64,000 nt of DNA from Methylobacterium sp. Leaf117 (GCF_001422985.1 NZ_LMNL01000012.1:65096-129095); one strand, 5' to 3'; shown: positions 20,310-29,058, numbered from the stretch's first letter. Notes: generated by a model not told the origin, from the sequence alone. A program made the numbers and translations.

Positions 20310-21113
20310 ATGTCGACAGCTCAACTCGTCGTTCAGCATCTGCCGTACCTGCGCCGTTATGCGCGGGCGCTGACCGGCAGCCAGGTTGCTGGCGACGCTT
20401 ACGTAGCGGCCACCCTGGAGACTCTCGTGAACGAGCCGGAGACGCTCGGTCGCAGCTCCAACGTGAAGGCCGACCTGTTTCGTGTCTTCACCCGAATCTG
20501 GAATTCGCTGTCCGTGAATGGCCAGAGCGAACAGGTGCAGCATGACCTTCCGGCGGAAGTCCGGCTCGGACAGATCACGCCTCTGCCACGCCAAGCCTTC
20601 TTGCTCTCCTGCCTCGAAGGGTTTTCCGAAGAAGACGCGGCGATCATTCTCGACGTCGACGTCAGCCAAGTCCGCGACCTCGTCGACGAGGCAGGCCGCG
20701 AACTTGCCGCTGATATGGCAACCGAGATTCTGATCATCGAGGACGAGCCTCTGATCGCCATGGATCTCGAGGCTTTGGTCGAAGGACTCGGCCACAACGT
20801 GATCGGGGTCGCGCGGACCCGGACGGAGGCTATCAAGATCGCGTCCGGTGGAACTCGTCCAGGTCTGATCCTCGCTGACATCCAGCTCGCCGACGGGAGT
20901 TCGGGTCTTGATGCCGTTAACGATCTCCTCAAGACCTTCGAGGTCCCGGTTATCTTCATCACCGCCTATCCCGAGCGCTTCCTGACGGGCGAACGGCCGG
21001 AGCCGGCGTTCCTCATTGCGAAGCCGTTCCAGCCTGCCAACGTCTCGGCCGTGATCAGCCAAGCCCTGTTCTTCCAGCAAAGCGCTCGGCGACGTGAGGC
21101 GAAGTCCGCCTGA
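20310..21113 (+). CDS. phyR: PhyR, general stress response regulator (sigma-factor mimic)
   Basis: A 267-residue anti-anti-sigma factor. Residues 1-135 resemble an ECF sigma factor (sigma2-like QHLPYLRRYARALTGSQ and sigma4-like LPRQAFLLSCLEGFSEEDA) but do not bind promoters. Residues 138-260 are a receiver domain with acidic pair IIEDEP, phospho-acceptor D190 in LILADIQLADG, and IAKPF. When phosphorylated it releases the sigma-like domain to bind NepR and free sigma-EcfG. AAGGGGAT precedes the ATG at 20310. The system was first described in Methylobacterium. No ecfG or cognate kinase gene is in the window. Confidence 0.97.
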   Translation: MSTAQLVVQHLPYLRRYARALTGSQVAGDAYVAATLETLVNEPETLGRSSNVKADLFRVFTRIWNSLSVNGQSEQVQHDLPAEVRLGQITPLPRQAFLLSCLEGFSEEDAAIILDVDVSQVRDLVDEAGRELAADMATEILIIEDEPLIAMDLEALVEGLGHNVIGVARTRTEAIKIASGGTRPGLILADIQLADGSSGLDAVNDLLKTFEVPVIFITAYPERFLTGERPEPAFLIAKPFQPANVSAVISQALFFQQSARRREAKSA

Positions 21114-21170
21114 TACACCCCAGCCCCTGAACGTCGCGTTCGCGCTGGATCTCCCATCCGATCGCTCATC

Positions 21171-21198
21171 AACCCCGGTGTCCGCACCGGGGTTTTTT
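21171..21198 (+). terminator. Intrinsic terminator after phyR
   Basis: AACCCCGGTG (21171-21180), loop TCCG, CACCGGGGTT (21185-21194) and a run of T. A textbook rho-independent terminator 58 bases after the phyR stop. Confidence 0.92.
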
Positions 21199-21235
21199 CG
21201 TTGCGGCGCAATCGGCTGTCGCGTGGTGGGCCGGC

Positions 21236-21268
21236 ATAAAAAAACGGGTCGGAAAGTCCGACCCGTTT
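21236..21268 (-). terminator. Leftward intrinsic terminator
   Basis: AAACGGGTCGGA and TCCGACCCGTTT (within 21242-21268) form a 12-bp stem with a 3-base loop. The run of seven A on the plus strand to its left gives a U-tract only for minus-strand transcripts. phyR already has its own terminator upstream, so this one serves a leftward transcript. Confidence 0.8.
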
Positions 21269-21480
21269 GGAAGGTTCCGGCCTGTGCACAAGGGGAATGC
21301 GGGGGAGGACCAGGCGGCCGGGTGCTCGAACAACGGCGTCGAGAACCGCAGGTTCCGAATGGTCCAGACCCTGCTGCATTTTTCTCCGCTGTGATGCGTC
21401 GAGGCCACAGCGGAAGCGCTCCTGAAGCCGATCTTTCGTTACTCCAGACAAAGCCATTTATTCGGCTAACGCCATCATAC
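21236..21480 (-). ncRNA. Candidate small RNA, minus strand, ending in its own terminator
   Basis: No protein-coding gene accounts for the leftward terminator at 21236-21268. The 210 bases before it on the minus strand can form several hairpins: TCCGCTGTG pairs with CACAGCGGA (9 bp, within 21392-21414), and GAACC-TGC-GGTTC forms a tight stem near 21343-21356. A possible -10 element TATGAT (minus strand, about 21480-21475) would place the 5' end near 21470. A minus-strand frame beginning ATGGCTTTG runs through the terminator, so coding is unlikely. I could not match it to a known RNA family by eye. Confidence 0.4.
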
Positions 21481-21498
21481 CCACGATCGAACGGTTAA

Positions 21499-21523
21499 GG
21501 AACCGTTGTGACAGCCCTGCGTT
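21499..21523 (+). promoter_or_regulatory. Sigma-EcfG-type promoter
   Basis: GGAAC (21499-21503), 16 bases, CGTT (21520-21523): a perfect match, 40 bases before the start at 21564. It overlaps, on the other strand, the region where the candidate small RNA would be initiated. Confidence 0.75.
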
Positions 21524-21563
21524 ACCCCGTTAGCCTGTCAAGCTCCATATGGAGATTACGACG

Positions 21564-21929
21564 ATGTTTCGCTCCGGCTTGTTTCTCAGTGTGAGTGGGC
21601 CGGCTGCGCTGTTGACACTGTTGACACATCCGGCCCTGCGCCAGAGCGCTGATCAGAACATCGTCCAACAGCGCTCAGACATATCAGCGTCAGCCAATGC
21701 CAGTGTGGAGGCAATGTTTCCTCCGCGGACCGGACGTCCCGTTCACATCGCGTCGATACCGAATATTCGAGACCGATCGATGCTAGTTGGTCCCTCAATC
21801 GGTCAAACAGCAAGCGAACGGGAGATCCCTCGTGTTCGGAAGCCGCTTCAGGAAGGTTGTGAACGCTCGATCAGCTCTCTCGCGGGCCCCGAGGCCCGCC
21901 GCATGGTGCCCGGCCGGTGCATGACATAA
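21564..21929 (+). CDS. Secreted hypothetical protein with C-terminal Cys pair, stress-promoter controlled
   Basis: A 121-residue protein with an N-terminal hydrophobic signal (FRSGLFLSVSGPAALLTLL). The middle is low in complexity. The end has two cysteines in GCERSISSLAGPEARRMVPG then RC, a pattern I associate with a group of small periplasmic proteins in Methylobacterium where the two Cys probably form a disulfide. No function is known. GGAG lies 9 bases before the ATG at 21564, so the longer frame from 21549 is rejected. A perfect sigma-EcfG promoter precedes it. Confidence 0.7.
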   Translation: MFRSGLFLSVSGPAALLTLLTHPALRQSADQNIVQQRSDISASANASVEAMFPPRTGRPVHIASIPNIRDRSMLVGPSIGQTASEREIPRVRKPLQEGCERSISSLAGPEARRMVPGRCMT

Positions 21930-21956
21930 AACGTTCGGTTGTCTTCCAAGGCTTCA

Positions 21957-21997
21957 ACGAGAAACACCCCGTTTCATAGGAACGGGGTGTTTCTCGT
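21957..21997. terminator. Perfect 17-bp inverted repeat, bidirectional terminator
   Basis: Arms 21957-21973 and 21981-21997 are fully complementary (ACGAGAAACACCCCGTT and its reverse complement) around a 7-base loop. It sits between convergent genes (the secreted protein and the KGG protein), with T- or A-rich outer arms for both directions. Confidence 0.8.
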
Positions 21998-22058
21998 TGC
22001 GTAGAATGGCTCGCGTGAAACGGCGTGCACCCTATTGAGGCTGCACGCCGTCCCGAAA

Positions 22059-22253
22059 TTACTCGTCGCCGGGACGACCGGACCCACTGGACTGGCCGCC
22101 CTTACGGCCGGCATTCGATGCCAATTCGCGGTCCTGCGAAAACGAGCGCTTTTCCGCCGGTACGCTGCGGCCGCCCTTGCTCGCGATCTCGCGCTGCCGT
22201 TCGAGGTCCATCGATGCGAAACCTCGCTTCGAGGTGGAATTTCCTGATGCCAT
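22059..22253 (-). CDS. KGG-motif general stress protein (con-10/YciG-like)
   Basis: A 64-residue hydrophilic, probably disordered protein. It has two KGG-type repeats: GFASMDLERQREIASKGG, and SFSQDRELASNAGRKGG. Such proteins are induced by starvation, desiccation or conidiation in many organisms and have no known enzyme activity. GGAGG lies 5 bases before the ATG at 22253, which decides the start against a longer frame. A sigma-EcfG-type promoter upstream fits its expected membership in the general stress regulon. Confidence 0.88.
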   Translation of the reverse strand: MASGNSTSKRGFASMDLERQREIASKGGRSVPAEKRSFSQDRELASNAGRKGGQSSGSGRPGDE

Positions 22254-22288
22254 CAGTGCCTCCTCAGCTATGCGTTCACTGTCATCAC

Positions 22289-22313
22289 AACCTTTGCCAA
22301 TATCGATGGTTCC
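22289..22313 (-). promoter_or_regulatory. Sigma-EcfG-type promoter of the KGG gene
   Basis: On the minus strand: GGAAC (22313-22309), 16 bases, GGTT (22292-22289). It is about 36 bases upstream of the KGG start codon. Confidence 0.65.
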
Positions 22314-22542
22314 TCGTCTGATGGCTGAGCCGACAGTTAGTGCCGCCACCACTGGCATTTAATCCGAGCGTAACCATTGAACCTGCGTTGGGTGGTCTCA
22401 GCCCGTCGGCCGTAGACCGGCGTCAGGGTTTCGCTAGCCGTGACCCCACTCGCCGGGGCTGGACAAAGCCTGTTTGGCTCGCATTGGATACATGACGATC
22501 GTGGCGTGCCCGCAAGGACGTCGCGCCGCTGGAGCCCGCCCT

Positions 22543-22986
22543 ATGACCCTCGAAACCGAGGTTACGTCCCTTCGCCAAGTGCCGTTGTTCAGGGGTGTCG
22601 AGCCCTCGCGCCTCAAGTTGCTTGCCTTCACAAGTGAGCGAGTACATTTCGAGGCGGGGCAGCAACTCTTCGCGCGCGGCGACGCCGCCGATGCAGCCTA
22701 CCTGTTGCTGGAAGGGTCGGCCGAGGTCGCGATAGAAGGGCCGCATGGTCCGTTTCGCCTTGCGCTCCTTGGCGCCAATGCCCTGGTTGGCGAAATGGGC
22801 ATCCTGGCCGATCAGCCGCGCTCCGCCACGGTCGCCGCGGTAGAACCGGCCACCGCACTGCGGATCGACCGCGCCGTGTTTTTGGAGTTGCTGGCTCAGT
22901 TCCCTCCGATCGCCATCGCGGTGATGCGGGAATTGGCCCTCCGTCTCGAACAGACTAATCAACAGCTTGCCGAGACCCGGGGTTAG
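22543..22986 (+). CDS. Stand-alone cyclic nucleotide-binding domain protein
   Basis: A 147-residue protein consisting of one cNMP-binding beta-barrel (CRP/PKA regulatory type). It shows LRQVPLFRGVEPSRLKLLAF, the turn AGQQLFARGDAADAAYLLLEG and the phosphate-cassette-like VGEMGILADQPRSATV, including the conserved Glu and Arg. There is no helix-turn-helix, so it is not a Crp regulator; it may act by protein contact. GGAG lies 8 bases before the ATG at 22543, which I prefer to the start at 22474. Ligand and partner are unknown. Confidence 0.85.
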   Translation: MTLETEVTSLRQVPLFRGVEPSRLKLLAFTSERVHFEAGQQLFARGDAADAAYLLLEGSAEVAIEGPHGPFRLALLGANALVGEMGILADQPRSATVAAVEPATALRIDRAVFLELLAQFPPIAIAVMRELALRLEQTNQQLAETRG

Positions 22987-23016
22987 GCGAGGTCGGGGTA
23001 GCGTAGACCTGTTGGT

Positions 23017-23460
23017 TCAGGCAGCCGGATAGGTGATGAATTCCATCAAGGACCCATCCGGGTCTCGGAAATAGAGACTGACGCCGGATCCGGCGGCTCC
23101 ATTGCGCTCGACCGGTCCGAGTTCCACGGTTACGCCTTGCGACGCCAGATGGGCGGCGGCCTGCTCGATCGTCCCCGACCAGCGGAAGCAGAGATCGCTG
23201 TTGCCCGGCATGACAGGCCGCTCGGCGAGCGGGGTCGCATTCACACCTGGCCCATGAACGTTCAGTTGCACCCCTCCAAAGCGGTAGGCGAACGCCGCTC
23301 CGCGCGGGATGAGTTCTGCGCCCATGACGTCACGATAGAAGGCATTGGACCGCACCCAGTCGGTTACATGAATGACGCAATGGTCCAGGTGCACGGCCGG
23401 GGCGAGATCGGTCAGGAATGTGCCGGTTGCAAAATCTGCCAGCGTCTGCGTCTCGACCAT
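23017..23460 (-). CDS. VOC (glyoxalase/dioxygenase-fold) family protein
   Basis: A 147-residue single-domain protein with two betaalphabetabetabeta modules. Conserved metal-ligand-type positions are His in LDHCVIHVTD, His in QLNVHGPG and Glu in SLMEFITY, preceded by YFRDPDG. These fit metal-dependent members of the vicinal-oxygen-chelate superfamily (glyoxalase I, fosfomycin resistance, extradiol dioxygenases). The substrate cannot be told. It stands alone between convergent or divergent neighbours. Confidence 0.87.
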   Translation of the reverse strand: MVETQTLADFATGTFLTDLAPAVHLDHCVIHVTDWVRSNAFYRDVMGAELIPRGAAFAYRFGGVQLNVHGPGVNATPLAERPVMPGNSDLCFRWSGTIEQAAAHLASQGVTVELGPVERNGAAGSGVSLYFRDPDGSLMEFITYPAA

Positions 23461-23712
23461 GCGCGATCGTGCCTCGTTCCCAGGATGGGGAGTCCGATCA
23501 TGCGAGGCCGCTTCCTTCGACGCAATGGCTCCAAACGCCGGCCGATCGTAGGCACCTCGAAAACGTCGCTTCCCGGCCCGACAGAGCGAGGACTACTTCC
23601 GGGAAGGTCAGCAACATCATGACTGCGGCGGGAATGACACAACGTCGGGCGGCCGGGAGGGGTAGTCAGGGGACAGTGCCGTCGCCCAACGCGTCGAAAC
23701 GTGGAGTTGTCC

Positions 23713-24354
23713 ATGCCGTCCCGCCGCCTCGTCCTCGGGCTGATCCTGATCGCACCCCTCGCCGCATGCCAGTCGCGCGGTCCCATGAATCTCGCACAGG
23801 ACGATGAGGCGGCCTGGTACACCGGAACGATGCCGGACAAGCCGTATGACGTGCCACTCGTCGACAAGAACCGGCTCGACCCAAAGTACCGACGTCAGGT
23901 TGTGCGGTACACCGGGCCGGAGAAGCCGGGCACGATCGTCATCGACATCGACAACCGACAACTCGCCCTGGTGCAGGAGGACGGTTCCGCCGTGCAGTAC
24001 GGCGTCGGCGTCGGCAAGCTGGGTTTCTCGTGGAAGGGTCAGGCCCGGGTCGGACGGAAGGGCGTCTGGCCTGACTGGAGCCCCACCACCACCATGGTGT
24101 CGCTCAATCCGGACCTGCCGCGCACCCGCAAGGGCGGTGTCGACAATCCCCTCGGCGCCCGTGCCCTGTACCTCTACCAGGGCAATCGTGACATCCTGTT
24201 CCGTATCCATGGCACCAACGAGCCCTGGAGCATCGGCGAGCAGATGTCTTCGGGGTGCGTCCGCATGCTCAACGAAGACATCGTCGACCTCTATGAGCGG
24301 GTGCCCGTCGGCACTCAGGTCCTCGTCAAGCGCAACGGCAAGTACCGAGTTTGA
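23713..24354 (+). CDS. L,D-transpeptidase (YkuD) lipoprotein
   Basis: A 213-residue peptidoglycan-modifying enzyme. The N-terminus has a lipoprotein signal ending in the lipobox LAAC, so it is anchored in a membrane. The YkuD domain (about residues 70-210) has IVIDIDNRQLALV at its start and the catalytic motif HGTNEPWSIGEQMSSGCVRM with His and Cys. Such enzymes make 3-3 cross-links or attach outer-membrane proteins to peptidoglycan in Hyphomicrobiales. GGAG lies 6 bases before the ATG at 23713, so the GTG at 23701 is rejected. Confidence 0.93.
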   Translation: MPSRRLVLGLILIAPLAACQSRGPMNLAQDDEAAWYTGTMPDKPYDVPLVDKNRLDPKYRRQVVRYTGPEKPGTIVIDIDNRQLALVQEDGSAVQYGVGVGKLGFSWKGQARVGRKGVWPDWSPTTTMVSLNPDLPRTRKGGVDNPLGARALYLYQGNRDILFRIHGTNEPWSIGEQMSSGCVRMLNEDIVDLYERVPVGTQVLVKRNGKYRV

Positions 24355-24437
24355 GGTCGACTGCGAGTCGTAGCTGACGGTCACCCTGGAGCCCTCATCG
24401 GATCTGCGGTGACCGGGCGAACCCGGGAAAGCGTTTC

Positions 24438-24590
24438 ATGACCTTCACGATTTCAAGCGTTCAACCAGTGATAGCGCTCGTAGCCGGCGTGTTGATCCTG
24501 ATCATGCCGCGCCTGCTCAACTTTATCGTTGCGATCTATCTGATCCTGGTGGGGCTCACTGGCCTCGGCGTCTTCCGCTCGTTTGGATGA
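24438..24590 (+). CDS. DUF3096 family small membrane protein
   Basis: A 50-residue protein found by reading the frame directly. The sequence has two hydrophobic helices (PVIALVAGVLILIM and LNFIVAIYLILVGLTGL) joined by PRL, the DUF3096 pattern. These proteins are widespread in alphaproteobacteria and of unknown function. A GGGAAA segment lies about 5-10 bases before the ATG. It follows the L,D-transpeptidase gene by 83 bases on the same strand. Confidence 0.8.
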   Translation: MTFTISSVQPVIALVAGVLILIMPRLLNFIVAIYLILVGLTGLGVFRSFG

Positions 24591-24737
24591 TCGCCTGACG
24601 GCCACGTTACAGCCGGACCGAAGCGTCACGGTGTCGGCCCCTGAATGATCCATTCATCTTGCGTTGCAGCATGAGATGGTCCAACCCGCCGTGTTAGGCA
24701 TGGGGCAGTGTTCACTCCTGCAAGCGGACGGATACAG

Positions 24738-27410
24738 ATGGGCAAATGGGTCTACTCCTTCGGTGATGGCAAGGCCGAGGGCCAGTCGTCCATGCGCAAC
24801 CTGCTGGGCGGGAAGGGCGCTAACCTCGCAGAGATGTCGAATCTCGGTCTGCCGGTTCCTCCCGGGTTCACCATCACGACCGAAGTCTGCACCTACTACT
24901 ATGACCACGGGCAGCAGTATCCCGACGAACTGAAAAGTCAGGTCAAGGCCGCCCTGGACGCCGTTGGTGCGCTCACGAGCCGCGGCTTCGGCTATCCGGA
25001 GAACCCGCTCCTCGTCTCGGTCCGCTCCGGCGCCCGCGCGTCGATGCCGGGGATGATGGACACGGTGCTCAACCTGGGCCTGAACGACGTCACCGTCGAA
25101 GCCCTGGCGCACGGTGCCGGTGACCCACGCTTCGCCTACGATTCCTATCGGCGCTTCATCACCATGTATTCGAACGTCGTCCTCGGCGTGGAACACCACG
25201 CCTTCGAAGAGGCCCTGGAGCACTACAAAGAAGGCAAGGGCGTCAGCCTCGACACGGAGCTCGGGGCCGAGGACTGGAAGCACCTCGTCGGCAAGTACAA
25301 AGCCATCGTGAAGGCTGAGCACGGTTCCGACTTCCCGCAGGCACCGGAGGATCAGCTCTGGGGTGCCATCGGCGCGGTATTCGATTCCTGGATGATCCCG
25401 CGTGCCAAGAAGTATCGTGAGCTGAACAGCATCCCGGAGAGCTGGGGTACGGCCGTCAACGTCCAGGCCATGGTTTTCGGCAACATGGGCGACACGTCGG
25501 CCACCGGTGTTGCCTTCACCCGCAATCCCTCGACCGGCGAGCGCGCCCTCTACGGCGAGTTTCTGATCAACGCTCAGGGCGAGGACGTGGTGGCGGGTAT
25601 CCGCACCCCGCAGGACATCACCGAGAAGGCCCGCATCGAGGCGAAGTCCGATCGTCCGTCGATGGAATTGGCGATGCCGGATTCCTACGCCGAGCTGGTG
25701 CGGATCTACGGTCTTCTCGAGAACCACTATCGCGACATGCAGGACATGGAGTTCACCATCGAGAGCGGAAAGCTCTGGATGCTCCAGACCCGCAACGGCA
25801 AGCGCACCGCCAAGGCGGCCCTGCGCATCGCCGTCGATCTCGCGGCGGAAGGCCTGATCACCGAGGAAGAGGCTATCGGCCGCGTCGAGCCCGCGGCTCT
25901 CGACCAGCTCCTTCACCCGACCATCGATCCGAAAGCCGAGCGCAAGGTCATCGCCGCCGGTCTTCCAGCTTCGCCGGGTGCGGCCACCGGTGAGATCGTC
26001 TTCAATTCCGAGGACGCCGAAGCCGCCCGCAAGGCCGAGCGCAAGTGCATCCTCGTGCGTGTGGAGACCTCTCCGGAGGACATCCACGGCATGCATGCCT
26101 CCGAGGGCATCCTGACAACGCGCGGCGGCATGACCAGCCACGCGGCCGTGGTGGCGCGCGGCATGGGCAAGCCCTGCGTCTCCGGCGTCGGCTCGATCCG
26201 CGTCGACTACAAGGCGGGCACCCTCTCGGTCGCCGGGACCACCCTGAAAGCCGGCGACAAGATCACCATCGACGGCTCGACCGGCCAGGTCCTTCTCGGA
26301 GAGGTGGCGATGCTGGAACCCTCCCTGTCGGGCGAATTCGCCACTCTGATGGGGTGGGCCGACAAGGTCCGCACCATGAAGGTCCGCACCAACGCCGACA
26401 CGCCGACCGATGCGCGCGCCGCTCGCAACTTCGGCGCGGAGGGTATCGGTCTGTGCCGCACCGAGCACATGTTCTTCGAGGGTGACCGCATCGTCGCCGT
26501 TCGCGAGATGATCCTCGCCGATGACGCGGAGGGCCGCCGGGCCGCCTTGGCCAAGATCCTGCCCTACCAGCGTCAGGACTTCGTCGAGCTGTTCACCATC
26601 ATGTCGGGCCTGCCCGTCACGATCCGTCTCCTCGACCCTCCGCTGCATGAGTTCCTGCCTCATACCGACGAGGAGGTGCGCGACGTTGCCACCAGCACGG
26701 GCGTGTCGGAGGACAAGCTGCGCCGCCGCATGACGGAGCTGCACGAGTTCAACCCGATGCTCGGGTTCCGCGGCTGCCGCCTCGCCATCGCCTTCCCGGA
26801 AATCGCGGAAATGCAGGCGCGGGCGATCTTCGAGGCCGCCGTGCAGGCAGCCAAGGAGACCGGCGCACCCGTGACCCCCGAGGTGATGGTGCCACTCGTC
26901 TTCACCAAGATGGAGTTCGACATCGTCAAGGCACGCATCGACGCCATGGCGAAGGCCGTCGCTGCCGAAACGGGCGGCATCGTCGACTATCAGGTGGGCA
27001 CGATGATCGAGCTGCCGCGAGCGGCCCTGCGCGCGGGCGACATCGCTGAAACGGCGGAGTTCTTCTCCTTCGGCACCAACGACCTGACGCAGACCGCGCT
27101 CGGCATCTCGCGCGATGACGCCGCGACCTTCCTGGGAGCCTACACCCAGAAGGGCATTCTCTCCGCCGATCCATTCATTTCAATCGATCAGGAGGGCGTC
27201 GGTGAGCTCGTGCGCATCGGCGTGGAGCGTGGGCGGGCGGTCCGGCCCGACATCAAGCTCGGAATCTGTGGCGAGCACGGCGGCGATCCATCCTCGATCG
27301 CCTTCTGCCAGGAGGTCGGCCTCGACTACGTGTCGTGCTCGCCCTACCGCGTGCCGATCGCGCGCCTCGCTGCGGCTCAGGCGGCCCTTGCCGCAAAGGC
27401 CTCGAAGTAA
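24738..27410 (+). CDS. ppdK: Pyruvate, phosphate dikinase
   Basis: Interconverts pyruvate, ATP and Pi with PEP, AMP and PPi; important for PEP supply in C1/C2 growth. The 890-residue protein has the full domain order: N-terminal ATP-grasp (FGDGKAEGQSSMRNLLGGKG, SVRSGARASMPGMMDT), a central phosphohistidine domain with GGMTSHAAVVARGMGKPC (the phospho-carrier His), and the C-terminal PEP/pyruvate TIM barrel (GLCRTEHMFFE, SFGTNDLTQTALGISRDD, GICGEHGGDP with the catalytic Cys). The start MGKWVYSFGDG at 24738 matches the family. It appears monocistronic. Confidence 0.97.
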   Translation: MGKWVYSFGDGKAEGQSSMRNLLGGKGANLAEMSNLGLPVPPGFTITTEVCTYYYDHGQQYPDELKSQVKAALDAVGALTSRGFGYPENPLLVSVRSGARASMPGMMDTVLNLGLNDVTVEALAHGAGDPRFAYDSYRRFITMYSNVVLGVEHHAFEEALEHYKEGKGVSLDTELGAEDWKHLVGKYKAIVKAEHGSDFPQAPEDQLWGAIGAVFDSWMIPRAKKYRELNSIPESWGTAVNVQAMVFGNMGDTSATGVAFTRNPSTGERALYGEFLINAQGEDVVAGIRTPQDITEKARIEAKSDRPSMELAMPDSYAELVRIYGLLENHYRDMQDMEFTIESGKLWMLQTRNGKRTAKAALRIAVDLAAEGLITEEEAIGRVEPAALDQLLHPTIDPKAERKVIAAGLPASPGAATGEIVFNSEDAEAARKAERKCILVRVETSPEDIHGMHASEGILTTRGGMTSHAAVVARGMGKPCVSGVGSIRVDYKAGTLSVAGTTLKAGDKITIDGSTGQVLLGEVAMLEPSLSGEFATLMGWADKVRTMKVRTNADTPTDARAARNFGAEGIGLCRTEHMFFEGDRIVAVREMILADDAEGRRAALAKILPYQRQDFVELFTIMSGLPVTIRLLDPPLHEFLPHTDEEVRDVATSTGVSEDKLRRRMTELHEFNPMLGFRGCRLAIAFPEIAEMQARAIFEAAVQAAKETGAPVTPEVMVPLVFTKMEFDIVKARIDAMAKAVAAETGGIVDYQVGTMIELPRAALRAGDIAETAEFFSFGTNDLTQTALGISRDDAATFLGAYTQKGILSADPFISIDQEGVGELVRIGVERGRAVRPDIKLGICGEHGGDPSSIAFCQEVGLDYVSCSPYRVPIARLAAAQAALAAKASK

Positions 27411-27623
27411 GCGGACGCTTCGGTCCAGGCTTTCCCGAAGCTTACGACATCCATCCGGGGCGGTCTGTGACCGTCCTGAGCACCCAGCGCAGCGTTCCGT
27501 TCAACAAATTGTCGAAAACGCGGCGAACTGATTTCACGCGGGCACGTTCAGTGCTAGTGCCGATCCGTTGCGCGCAGGCCATCCTGCCCAGAGGGGCGGC
27601 AGCCAACGCGTGGGATCGCCGTT

Positions 27624-27887
27624 ATGAACGATACCAGCCCACCCCCTTTGTTTCTCACTGAGAACTCCGTCGCCGCTCCACTTCCGCGAGCGGTGCAGCA
27701 GGTCTTTCTCTGGGTCGTCGCCAGCATCGGCGGGCTGGCGACCCTTTCCCTGTTTGTGTTCGCCGTCGCCACACAAAGCGGCGCCGATGCCGAACGCATC
27801 GCGAGTGCCCAGAATGGCGATCGCTCCGGGCTTTCGGCACTGGTCGATAGTCTGGCGGCCACGCATGGACGACCCGGCTCAATCTGA
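27624..27887 (+). CDS. Small single-pass membrane protein, unknown
   Basis: An 87-residue protein with one membrane segment (QVFLWVVASIGGLATLSLFVFAVA, about residues 27-50), a proline-rich N-terminus and a polar C-terminal tail. I do not recognise it. The ribosome site is weak (GGGATCG about 7 bases upstream). Competing minus-strand frames in this region are lower in plausibility. Confidence 0.45.
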   Translation: MNDTSPPPLFLTENSVAAPLPRAVQQVFLWVVASIGGLATLSLFVFAVATQSGADAERIASAQNGDRSGLSALVDSLAATHGRPGSI

Positions 27888-27987
27888 GCGGCGGCCTTAA
27901 CCGGTCCGCAACCATACCGCACGATAGTTCGATCGACCGGTAGGCATCCCGAGTGTGGGATGAACGACCGGGCGGTAGGGCATCCTG

Positions 27988-29058
27988 GTGCGAGTCGGTT
28001 GCGTGGGTACGAAACGATCACGACGGACGTCGCATCTTCGCTGGCTGAGTGCCGCGATGACCCCGTGGGCGGCCGGCGTCGGCTTGCTGGTGTCCTTCAC
28101 GGCAACGGCCGGCACCGACATGGCGCCTGGCATCGCGGGCTCTCTCGCGCCAAGCGCCCGGCTTCTTGCCACTGCATCACCGGGCGCACGCCTCTCCGGG
28201 ACGGAGACCCGCACGCATCCGGCACGGCGGACGGTGAGCAGAGCAACCTTCGATCGCCCTGGCGAAACCGACAGCGAAGCGATTCTGGTTCGGGCCAGTC
28301 TGACCGAGATGAGTGGGGGATTGCTGCCGCCAGGCAACGCGGGACCGAGCCTAGACGTCGATGCGGGCTTCGTGCCGACCCCGGATCTCGGACGCGTCCG
28401 GAGCACGGAGGTAGAGGGTTCGGTCGTCGTCGTCGACGATGGAGCGACTCCGGCCATTCCACGCGCCGAAGCCTTGTCGTCCACCACGCCAGCGCCTGCC
28501 GACGCAACACCGATTGAAATCGCGGCCGCGAGCCTCGTGTTCCCAGGCCTGTCACCGCGGGCTGGACAGACCGATGGTGGGACATCGATTCCGGAGACCC
28601 CACCGGACGTCGCGCGGCATCGCTACGCCGACCTGATCGGTGCCGATGCCAAAGATCGCGAGCAGCGTTGCCTCGCCGAGGCGGTGTATTTCGAAGCGCG
28701 CAGCGAATCCGAGGAAGGCCAAGCTGCGGTTGCGCAGGTAGTTCTGAACAGGGTCAAGAGCGGGCTCTATCCGGGAAACGTCTGCGGTGTGGTGTATCAG
28801 AACCGGCATCGTTACATGGGCTGCCAGTTCTCCTTCGCATGCGAGGGCAAGTCCCTACGCATCACCGACGATGGATCCTGGCAGACGGCCTCCCGCATCG
28901 CGAGCGCGGTGATCGACGGCCGCACTTACTTGGATGAGGTCGGCGGAGCGACCCATTACCATGCCGATTACGTAAGACCCGGCTGGTCGCGTCGCTTGAA
29001 GAAAATGGACGTCATCGGGCGGCATATTTTTTACCAGCTGAAGCGCGGACAAACCTGA
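27988..29058 (+). CDS. Cell wall hydrolase, SleB family
   Basis: A 356-residue protein with an N-terminal membrane or signal segment (WAAGVGLLVSFTATAG), a long low-complexity Ala/Pro/Thr-rich linker (about residues 50-210), and a C-terminal Hydrolase_2 (SleB) domain. The domain has the catalytic Glu in CLAEAVYFEARSESEEG, then VAQVVLNRVKSGLYP, CQFSFACEG and THYHADYVRPGW. SleB-like enzymes are lytic transglycosylases; in non-sporeformers they remodel peptidoglycan. The start is uncertain: GTG 27988 is used, ATG 28057 is possible. Confidence 0.88.
   Translation: MRVGCVGTKRSRRTSHLRWLSAAMTPWAAGVGLLVSFTATAGTDMAPGIAGSLAPSARLLATASPGARLSGTETRTHPARRTVSRATFDRPGETDSEAILVRASLTEMSGGLLPPGNAGPSLDVDAGFVPTPDLGRVRSTEVEGSVVVVDDGATPAIPRAEALSSTTPAPADATPIEIAAASLVFPGLSPRAGQTDGGTSIPETPPDVARHRYADLIGADAKDREQRCLAEAVYFEARSESEEGQAAVAQVVLNRVKSGLYPGNVCGVVYQNRHRYMGCQFSFACEGKSLRITDDGSWQTASRIASAVIDGRTYLDEVGGATHYHADYVRPGWSRRLKKMDVIGRHIFYQLKRGQT

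Noticed and set aside
21236..21480. 6S, SRP or RNase P RNA as identity of the small RNA candidate
   Set aside because: I looked for the SRP core (GTCAGG..CGGAAGG), the RNase P core (GAGGAAAGTCC) and a 6S-like central bubble and could not establish any of them.
24654..26744. Long minus-strand open frame (696 codons) opposite ppdK
   Set aside because: It is the mirror of a highly conserved gene; GC-rich codon bias keeps antisense frames open. The translation shows no domain.
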